Source of the DNA: Pseudomonas hunanensis
GTDB taxonomy: Bacteria; Pseudomonadota; Gammaproteobacteria; Pseudomonadales; Pseudomonadaceae
Direction: 5' to 3'
Assembly (NCBI RefSeq): GCF_013393325.1
Contig: NZ_QJRC01000094.1
Coordinates: 186,001-250,000 of the forward strand
DNA: 64,000 nt
Positions 57,874 to 64,000 of this stretch are shown in pieces (within the stretch, counting starts at the first letter, position 1; every line of letters begins with the position of its first letter). A program made the position numbers and the translations under genes. The notes under the pieces were generated by a model. The model made no database searches, had not been told where the DNA came from, and saw only the letters and a list, made by a program, of their open reading frames with translations.

Positions 57874-59622
57874 ATGGCCGCATCCGCGTCGACCCACACC
57901 CAACTGATCCAGGCGTCCTGGGCCCGCTGCCGCGATCACGGCCTGCAACCACAGCACGCACCGGACTTCGACTGCCTGACCCGTACCGAGCTAAGCGCCC
58001 TGCTGGAGCGGCGCCAGGCGCTGCTACGCCTGACCCGCGAGGAAGTGCTGCCGCAATACGCGCACCTGCTGGGCAATGCCAGCTACCTGGTGATGCTGGC
58101 CGATGCCGGTGGCTGCCTGCTCGACAGCTGGGGCTCGCGACGCTTCATCGAACCGCACCAACAGCACGGCTTCAGCGCAGGCGCCCATTGGCACGAGCGT
58201 GGCGTGGGCACCAATGCCCTGGGCACCGCACTGATTTGCGCCGAGGCGATTCACGTCGGCCAGGACGAGCACTTCCTGCGGCAGAACCGCTACATGTCCA
58301 GCGCCGCCGCCCCCCTGTTCGACGCCGCACGACAACTGGTCGGGGTGCTCGACGTAGCGAGCGACGGCTACTTGCCGGCCAGCCAGACGCTTGGCTTGGT
58401 ACGCATGATGGGCCAAAGCCTGGAAAACCGCCTGATCCTCGCCGAACATGCCGACCAGCATGCACAGCTGATCTTCAACAGCGCCTCTGACAACCTCGAC
58501 AGCCCCTGGGCCGGCCTGCTGGTATTCGATGAGCGCGGACAGGTCATGGCTGCCAATCACCGGGCCGACAGCCTGCTCGGCGGCAACCCGCTGCAACAGA
58601 ACATCGAGCAACTGTTCCAGTTGCCCCTGCAGCAGCTGCTCAGCCATCCCCAGCAACAGCCCTTCGCCCTGCAGGCCACGGGGCGCAACCGCTTCCATTG
58701 CCAGTGGCACCCTGCGCGCGAAGCCACACGCCGCCGCGAGGCTGGCAGTGGCGAGGCGCGCCTGGATAAAGCGTTGCAACAGGCCGGCCTGTTGCTGGAA
58801 AAGGACATCCCGGTGTTGGTGCAGGGTGAAACCGGCGTAGGCAAGGAAGTGTTCGTCGAAACCTTGCACCGGGCCAGCAGCCGCGCCAATCAGCCGCTGA
58901 TTGCCGTCAACTGTGCGGCGATCCCAGCCGAACTGGTGGAGTCGGAACTGTTCGGCTACGACAAAGGCGCGTTCACCGGCGCCCACCACAAGGGCAACCT
59001 GGGGCTGATCCGCAAAGCCGACCACGGCATCCTGTTTCTCGACGAAATAGGCGACATGCCACTGCCCACTCAAGCCCGCCTGCTGCGTGTGCTGCAGTCA
59101 CGCACTATCCAGCCACTGGGTAGCGGCGAGCCGGTAGCGGTAGATATCCGCGTGGTGTCGGCGAGCAACCGCGACCTGGCCGAAGAAGTGCGCGCCGGGC
59201 GCTTTCGCCAGGACCTGTACTACCGCATCGCCGGGCTGGCCGTGGTATTGCCTGCGCTGCGCGAGCGCAGTGACCGGCGTCAGTTGATTGAGCAGCTACA
59301 TGCCCGCTACCGCGACCCCGGGCAACCTGCGCGGCTGCCCCCGGCCATTATCGACCTGCTCGATCAACACCCATGGCCAGGCAACCTGCGCGAGCTGGTG
59401 AGCGTGCTGCAGGTGGCACTGGCGCTGGCGGGCAACGGACCGGTCGGCATCGAGCACCTGCCTGCGGGCTTTCTGGCCGAGTCGCAGCTACCGGTACGGG
59501 TGACGACCGAAGAGACGGACCTGCAGACCCTGGTCGAGCAAGCCAATGGCAACCTGTCGGCGGTGGCGCGGGGGCTGGGTATCAGCCGCACTACGCTGTA
59601 CAAGCGTTTGCGGGCGCACTGA
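57874..59622 (+). CDS. Sigma-54-dependent transcriptional activator (AcoR-like, Fis family)
   Basis: A 582-residue enhancer-binding protein. The N-terminal part is a GAF-type sensor (about residues 60-190) followed by a PAS-like segment (about 205-275). The AAA+ domain has Walker A GETGVGKE (318-325), the sigma-54 contact loop GAFTGA (365-370) and Walker B GILFLDE (385-391). A Fis-type helix-turn-helix ends the protein ([19 protein letters not shown]). It diverges from the glpSTPQUV-type operon, which has a sigma-54 promoter. AcoR relatives respond to acetoin, diols or alcohols; the effector here is unknown. Confidence 0.92.
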   Translation: MAASASTHTQLIQASWARCRDHGLQPQHAPDFDCLTRTELSALLERRQALLRLTREEVLPQYAHLLGNASYLVMLADAGGCLLDSWGSRRFIEPHQQHGFSAGAHWHERGVGTNALGTALICAEAIHVGQDEHFLRQNRYMSSAAAPLFDAARQLVGVLDVASDGYLPASQTLGLVRMMGQSLENRLILAEHADQHAQLIFNSASDNLDSPWAGLLVFDERGQVMAANHRADSLLGGNPLQQNIEQLFQLPLQQLLSHPQQQPFALQATGRNRFHCQWHPAREATRRREAGSGEARLDKALQQAGLLLEKDIPVLVQGETGVGKEVFVETLHRASSRANQPLIAVNCAAIPAELVESELFGYDKGAFTGAHHKGNLGLIRKADHGILFLDEIGDMPLPTQARLLRVLQSRTIQPLGSGEPVAVDIRVVSASNRDLAEEVRAGRFRQDLYYRIAGLAVVLPALRERSDRRQLIEQLHARYRDPGQPARLPPAIIDLLDQHPWPGNLRELVSVLQVALALAGNGPVGIEHLPAGFLAESQLPVRVTTEETDLQTLVEQANGNLSAVARGLGISRTTLYKRLRAH

Positions 59623-59787
59623 ATCCATTGGCAGGTTTAGGCTCCCCACAGCCGTTTCGGCTGTCAGTGTCTCCAAATCAGCCGTAGCCGCTGCCGCCAG
59701 GGCCCATTACAGCCAGCTTTACCTCCCTGCACACCGCACAATGAACCCAGTGCCCACTCTGGAAGCGTCGCCGCAGGGAGACCCCTC

Positions 59788-60852
59788 ATGACCCGCTTTA
59801 TCGATGTGCAAGACCTGGCCCGCCTGGTCAACCGCAAAGGCCTGCCTACCTGCCTGCTGGAAATGGCCGAATACATCCGCCAGGACTACCTGCGCTGGCC
59901 CGCCTTCGAGAAATGCGCCCGGGTTGCCAACCATTGCGCGGACGGGGTGATCGAGCTGATGCCGGTTGCCGATGCCAGTCGCTACGCCTTCAAGTACGTC
60001 AACGGCCACCCGAAGAACACCCGCCACGGCCTGCCCACGGTGATGGCCTTCGGCGCACTGGCCAGCATCGATACCGGCGCACCGTTGCTGCTCAGCGAGA
60101 TGACCCTGATCACGGCCATTCGCACGGCGGCCACCTCGGCCCTGGCCGCCCGCTACCTGGCGCGAGAGGACAGCCGCAGCATGGCGCTGATCGGCAATGG
60201 CTCGCAAAGCGAGTTTCAGGCCATCGCCTTCAATACCCTGCTGGGCATTGACGAAATACGCCTGTTCGACATCGACCCCGCCGCCTCGGCCAAGCTGGTC
60301 GCCAACCTGGCCAACCGCCCCGGCCTCAAGCTGACCATCGCACGCTCCGTGGCCGATGCGGTGCGCGGTGCCGATATCGTCACCACGGTGACCGCCGACA
60401 AAGCCTACGCCACCATCCTCACCCCCGAGATGATCGAGCCGGGCATGCACCTGAACGCCGTGGGCGGTGACTGCCCAGGCAAGACCGAACTGCACCGGGC
60501 AATAGTCGAGCGGGCTCGGGTGATTGTCGAGTACGAGCCGCAAAGCCGGGTTGAAGGCGAGATTCAGCAGATGCCGGCGGATTCGCCGGTGACCGAGTTC
60601 TGGCGGGTGGTGGCGGGTGAGGCCAAGGGCCGCGAGCACGCCGAGCAGGTGACGCTGTTCGACTCGGTCGGGTTTGCCTTGGAGGATTTTTCGGCGCTGC
60701 GTTATGTGCTGGATACGGCGCAGGCGCTGGGTATCGGCAAGGACATCGGGCTGGTGCCGGTGCTGGAGGATCCGAAGGATCTGTATGCGCTTTTACAGCC
60801 GCGCAAGGTTGAGTTGCGAGCGGTGCCCAAGGCTGATTCCGTATGCGCCTGA
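59788..60852 (+). CDS. Ornithine cyclodeaminase family protein
   Basis: A 354-residue member of the OCD/mu-crystallin family, which converts L-ornithine to L-proline and ammonia with NAD. Motifs seen are RYAFKYVNGHPKNT (substrate-binding, about residue 68), the Rossmann loop ALIGNGSQSEF (about 134-144) and GMHLNAVGGDCPGKTEL with the catalytic Asp. It is close to the biochemically known P. putida ornithine cyclodeaminase as I remember it, so activity on ornithine is likely. Related enzymes use lysine or other imino acids. The Lrp-type gene 79 bases downstream, same strand, is its likely regulator. Confidence 0.88.
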   Translation: MTRFIDVQDLARLVNRKGLPTCLLEMAEYIRQDYLRWPAFEKCARVANHCADGVIELMPVADASRYAFKYVNGHPKNTRHGLPTVMAFGALASIDTGAPLLLSEMTLITAIRTAATSALAARYLAREDSRSMALIGNGSQSEFQAIAFNTLLGIDEIRLFDIDPAASAKLVANLANRPGLKLTIARSVADAVRGADIVTTVTADKAYATILTPEMIEPGMHLNAVGGDCPGKTELHRAIVERARVIVEYEPQSRVEGEIQQMPADSPVTEFWRVVAGEAKGREHAEQVTLFDSVGFALEDFSALRYVLDTAQALGIGKDIGLVPVLEDPKDLYALLQPRKVELRAVPKADSVCA

Positions 60853-60931
60853 CAGACCTTGGGGCTGCTGTGCAGCAGCGCCCTTTACCGCCTAACCTGT
60901 CCATGCCCACTTCTGAAAGAAGCCCACGCGC

Positions 60932-61402
60932 ATGGACACCAATGCCCACCCCCTCGACCGCATCGACGAAGCGATCATCGACATCCTGCGCCACGACGGT
61001 CGTATCACGTTCGAAAAACTCTCCACCCTCGTCCACCTCACCCCGCGCCCCTGCCTGGAGCGCGTGCGCAAGCTGGAGCGACGTGGCGTGATTCGTGGCT
61101 ATGGGGCAATCATCGACCAGCACAAGGTGGCGCCCGGGGTGTCACTGCTGGTGCTGGCGGCCCTGTCCAACCAAAGCGGGCGCGCGGCACAGAAGGCCTT
61201 CGAAGCCACCTTGCACAACTGCCCGGAGGTGCATGAATGCCAGCTGATCAGTGGCCACTTCGACTACAGCCTGCGCCTGCACTGCCGCGACATGGAACAC
61301 TACCGACTGCTCAGCGAACGCTGGATGAACGACGACACCTTGCACATCGACAAGCTGGTGGCGCACCCCGTGCTGGCCGAGGTCAAGACCATGGCCCGCT
61401 AA
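60932..61402 (+). CDS. Lrp/AsnC family transcriptional regulator
   Basis: A 156-residue regulator with an N-terminal helix-turn-helix (LDRIDEAIIDILRHDGRITFEKLS, about residues 8-31, continued to RVRKLERRGVI) and a C-terminal RAM (amino acid binding) domain. Lrp-type proteins form octamers and respond to amino acids. It lies 79 bases downstream of the ornithine cyclodeaminase gene, so ornithine, arginine or proline are likely effectors by context only. The stop is seven bases from the end of the convergent GGDEF-EAL gene. Confidence 0.9.
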   Translation: MDTNAHPLDRIDEAIIDILRHDGRITFEKLSTLVHLTPRPCLERVRKLERRGVIRGYGAIIDQHKVAPGVSLLVLAALSNQSGRAAQKAFEATLHNCPEVHECQLISGHFDYSLRLHCRDMEHYRLLSERWMNDDTLHIDKLVAHPVLAEVKTMAR

Positions 61403-61409
61403 TGGGCGT

Positions 61410-63098
61410 TCACGTGGCCCGCCATTGCTCCGGCTGCCGGTAGGCCTGTGCCCAGGCTTGCACCTCATTGACCGGCATCGGCCGAGCAATGCAGTAACCC
61501 TGCGCCAGCTCACAGCCCAGGCCCATCAGCACCCGGCCGTGCTCGACACTCTCCAGCCCCTCGGCAATCACCTCGCGGCCAAACGCCCGGGCCAGGCCGA
61601 TCACCGCCGCCGTCAGCGCCAGGTCATCCTGGTCGTGAAGGATGTCACGCACGAACGACTGGTCGATCTTGATCGTCTGGGTCGGCAAGCGTTTCAGGTA
61701 ACTCAACGACGAATAACCGGTGCCGAAATCGTCCAGCGAGAAACGCACGCCCAGTGCACGGCAGGCGTCCAGGCAGCGGCTGACGTGCTGCAGGTTGTCG
61801 ATGGCAACCGACTCGACGATTTCCAGGTCCAGCCGCGCCGGGTCCACCTCCGGGTACGTTGCCAGTAGCTGCTGCAGGCGCTCGGCGAAGTCATTGCGCT
61901 GCAAATGCCGTGCGGCGATATTCACACTCAACGACCAGGGCTGCCCTTGGCGCTGCCAGGCCTGCAGCTGGCTCAGCGCCTGGCCGACCACCCACTCGCC
62001 GATTTCGACGATCAGGTCGGTCTGCTCTACCCAAGGCAGGAAGTCGCCGGGCGGCACCACGCCACGGCCTGGCCGTTGCCAGCGCAACAACCCTTCGAAG
62101 CCCAGCACCTGGCCGCTGCGCAGGTTGACCTTGGGTTGGTAGTAAAGGCACAGCTCACCGTTGTGCAGTGCCCGGCGCACGCGCGCTACAGTCTGGTGAG
62201 TGGCCTTGAGCTCCTGCTCCTGCGACACGTCGAACAGGTGATAGCGGTTGCGCCCGCGCTGCTTGGCCACATACATGGCCTGGTCGGCGTGGCGCACCAA
62301 GGTGTCGGCATCTTCGTCATCCTGCGGGTACAGGGTCACGCCGATACTGGCGCTGAGCGAAAGCCTGTGTTCACGTACCACACAGGGCGCCGCCAATGCC
62401 CGCAACACCCGCCGCAGAGCTGTATGCAACTGCTGCTCATCATCGACATCGCGCAGGATCAGCACGAATTCGTCGCCCGAAAGCCGGGCCACGGCATCGC
62501 CACCGCGCAGGATGCTCTTCAAGCGCTGCGCCACTTCCACCAGCAGCAAGTCGCCCACGGCATGCCCATAGCCGTCATTGACCGCCTTGAACCCATCCAG
62601 GTCGAGCATGCACACCGCCAGCGGAATGTCTTCGCGGCGCGAGTAGGCCAGGGCCTGATTCAGCAGGTCGGACAGGTAGGCGCGGTTGGGCAGGCCGGTG
62701 AGCACATCGTGGCCCACCCGCCACTGCAGGGTATGCAGCAGCTGGCGTTTCTCGGTGACGTCAAAGCGGATCGACACATACTTGCGCACCTGGCCGGTCA
62801 GCGGGTCGATCAATGGCACCATGGTGCTGTCGACCCAATACAGCGAACCGTCCTTGGCCCGGTTGCAGATCTCGCCCTTCCATACCCGCCCGGCAGCCAG
62901 GGCACGCCACATGCCAACGAAGAACGCCGGCTCGTGCAGGCCCGAGTTGAGGATGCGGTGGTTGGCGCCCAGCAGCTCCTCACGGCTGTAGCCCGAGATG
63001 CTGCAGAACTGCTGGTTGACGTAAGTGATGTTCCCACGCAGGTCGGTTTCGGAAAAGATCGCGGCCGCGTCCACGGCCGCGCGATAGTTGTCATCCAT
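61410..63098 (-). CDS. PAS-GGDEF-EAL cyclic di-GMP protein (PP2258-like)
   Basis: A 562-residue protein with an N-terminal PAS domain (residues 1-115; YVNQQFCSISGYSREELLG), a diguanylate cyclase domain (about 120-290) and a phosphodiesterase EAL domain (about 305-560). The cyclase motif reads SGDEF (207-211), a permitted variant, with an RGGD inhibitory site five residues before it. The EAL motif reads EGL in GFEGLLRW; downstream EAL residues DDFGTGYSSL, KIDQSFV and AEGLES are intact. This matches the P. putida protein PP2258, reported as a bifunctional motility regulator made with Aer-2. The start at 63098 follows CAGGA; it lies 13 bases after the chemoreceptor gene. Confidence 0.9.
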   Translation of the reverse strand: MDDNYRAAVDAAAIFSETDLRGNITYVNQQFCSISGYSREELLGANHRILNSGLHEPAFFVGMWRALAAGRVWKGEICNRAKDGSLYWVDSTMVPLIDPLTGQVRKYVSIRFDVTEKRQLLHTLQWRVGHDVLTGLPNRAYLSDLLNQALAYSRREDIPLAVCMLDLDGFKAVNDGYGHAVGDLLLVEVAQRLKSILRGGDAVARLSGDEFVLILRDVDDEQQLHTALRRVLRALAAPCVVREHRLSLSASIGVTLYPQDDEDADTLVRHADQAMYVAKQRGRNRYHLFDVSQEQELKATHQTVARVRRALHNGELCLYYQPKVNLRSGQVLGFEGLLRWQRPGRGVVPPGDFLPWVEQTDLIVEIGEWVVGQALSQLQAWQRQGQPWSLSVNIAARHLQRNDFAERLQQLLATYPEVDPARLDLEIVESVAIDNLQHVSRCLDACRALGVRFSLDDFGTGYSSLSYLKRLPTQTIKIDQSFVRDILHDQDDLALTAAVIGLARAFGREVIAEGLESVEHGRVLMGLGCELAQGYCIARPMPVNEVQAWAQAYRQPEQWRAT

Positions 63099-63111
63099 AA
63101 AGCATCCTGCC

Positions 63112-64000
63112 TTAGCGGTTGAAGCGCTCCACCAGGGCGCGCAATCCGGCGCACACCTGTTCCAGTTCGGCGCCGCGCGAGGCGGCGGCGTTGGCGCTGT
63201 GGGCGCTGTGCTGGGCAATACCGGCTACGCCGTTGATCTGCCGCGAAACGTCCTCGGCCACCGCCGACTGCTGCTGCGAGGCGGTGGCCATCTGTTGGCT
63301 CATGTCACTGATGCGCTGCACCGCGTCACGAATGCCGTGCAGCGCCTGCCGGGCTTCCTGTACCTGGGCAACGCCCTGCTCGGCGCCATCGATGCCTTGG
63401 CTGGCGATCGCCACGGCCTCCTCGGCGCCACTGCGCAGGGCATCGATGATCGCCTGAATGTGCAGGGTCGACTGGCGAGTCTTGTCGGCCAATGCCCGCA
63501 CCTCATCGGCGACCACGGCAAAACCGCGGCCCTGCTCGCCTGCACGCGCCGCCTCGATGGCGGCGTTGAGGGCCAGCAGGTTGGTCTGCTCAGCAATGCC
63601 GCGAATCATCCCAGCAGCCTCGGCGATGGCACCGGTCTGACCAGCGAGGTGGCTGACCGCCTGGTTGATCTGCGTCACGGTGCTGGCCAGGGTCCGAATG
63701 GCCGCGCCGCTGGCATCGGCCACCTGGCTACCCTGCTCGGCCAGCAGGTGTGCGGTGTGTGCCTCGGCGGCGGTCAACTGGACGTGATTGGCCACTTCGC
63801 CGATAGAGGCGGCCATCTGATTCATTGCCGTGGCGCTCAGGTCAGTTTCGGCACGCTGCTTGAGCAAGGCCGCCTCGGTGCTGCGCGACAACTGCCCGGC
63901 ATCGTGGGCGGCTACCGCCATTTGCCCGGCCAGGTCACTTAGCCGCGTCAATGCGGTTTTCAGGCGTGCCTCTTCGCTGATCAGCATCAGTTGCAACTGC
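63112..64000 (-). CDS. Chemoreceptor, C-terminal part (cut by window edge; Aer-2-like)
   Basis: The visible 296 residues form the signalling half of a chemoreceptor: a coiled coil with tip [20 protein letters not shown] and [17 protein letters not shown], ending without a docking pentapeptide. The N-terminal sensor is outside the window, so its class cannot be proven here. It is upstream of the PAS-GGDEF-EAL gene by 13 bases and surely in the same operon. That arrangement matches P. putida Aer-2 (energy taxis) followed by PP2258. Confidence 0.85.
   Translation of the reverse strand, partial: QLQLMLISEEARLKTALTRLSDLAGQMAVAAHDAGQLSRSTEAALLKQRAETDLSATAMNQMAASIGEVANHVQLTAAEAHTAHLLAEQGSQVADASGAAIRTLASTVTQINQAVSHLAGQTGAIAEAAGMIRGIAEQTNLLALNAAIEAARAGEQGRGFAVVADEVRALADKTRQSTLHIQAIIDALRSGAEEAVAIASQGIDGAEQGVAQVQEARQALHGIRDAVQRISDMSQQMATASQQQSAVAEDVSRQINGVAGIAQHSAHSANAAASRGAELEQVCAGLRALVERFNR

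Noticed and set aside
57651-57899. N-terminal extension of the GlpS-type ATPase up to 57899
   Set aside because: It would run through the sigma-54 promoter and the TGAACA repeats into the divergent activator gene; the start at 57650 has a ribosome binding site.

Overview
The window is ordinary high-GC chromosomal DNA of a Pseudomonas, almost certainly of the P. putida group. This rests on the proteins themselves (OprI-type lipoprotein, [4Fe-4S] APS reductase CysH, a methylcitrate cluster carrying both PrpD and AcnD/PrpF, a TesA/YbbA/YbbP block, an AcoR-like activator beside a GlpSTPQUV-type transporter) and on P. putida-style palindromic repeats at operon ends. The gene order agrees with what I remember of the P. 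putida KT2440 chromosome, but no search was run. I see no prophage, insertion sequence, CRISPR array or integrated island. The only stretch with clearly different base composition is one orphan gene at 1998-2648.

Layout. 1-673: the 5' end of a response regulator gene preceded by two tandem PepSY proteins (a sensing operon). 838-3876: patatin-like lipase, an orphan membrane-anchored coiled-coil protein, queD and a DUF1289 protein. 4026-15410: propionate catabolism, with acnB facing the operon gntR-prpB-prpC-acnD-prpF-prpD. 15632-18689: a three-gene retropepsin / transglutaminase-7TM / ATP-grasp ligase operon. 18844-25374: biosynthesis and sulfur genes (pabB, cysH, cysB, usp, a ketopantoate reductase-like gene, DAHP synthase, a small GNAT). 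25682-34567: envelope and housekeeping genes (oprI, L,D-transpeptidase, tesA, ybbA-ybbP, greB, doxX-like, MltF-like transglycosylase). 34689-40703: TatD hydrolase, chemoreceptor, Mpo1-like protein, thioesterase, CHAD protein, lipoprotein, RssA-like patatin. 40786-49263: a proteostasis block, all on the minus strand (tig-clpP-clpX-lon-hupB-ppiD in transcription order). 49512-51631: a DUF6388 gene, a tRNA operon (Arg-His-Leu-His) with a strong promoter and AT-rich UP element, and folD diverging from it. 51728-59622: a six-gene glycerol-type ABC importer with a recognisable sigma-54 promoter, and the divergent sigma-54 activator. 59788-61402: ornithine cyclodeaminase and an Lrp-type regulator. 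61410-64000: a PAS-GGDEF-EAL protein and the 3' end of a chemoreceptor gene, which matches the Aer-2/PP2258 pair of P. putida.

How the genes work together. PrpC, PrpD or AcnD/PrpF, an aconitase (AcnB) and PrpB make a complete 2-methylcitrate cycle controlled by the GntR protein, for which two near-identical ATTGTCGACA sites flank a predicted promoter. Trigger factor, ClpXP, Lon, HU and PpiD form a protein folding and degradation neighbourhood. OprI ends in lysine and sits next to an L,D-transpeptidase that could anchor it to peptidoglycan. The glycerol-type transporter has an apparent -24/-12 promoter and helically phased TGAACA repeats shared with its probable activator.

Most promising leads: a long nested stem upstream of acnB, a possible small RNA upstream of oprI, the sigma-54-controlled importer with one canonical and one degenerate ATP site, and the retropepsin/ATP-grasp operon, whose chemistry is not settled as far as I know.
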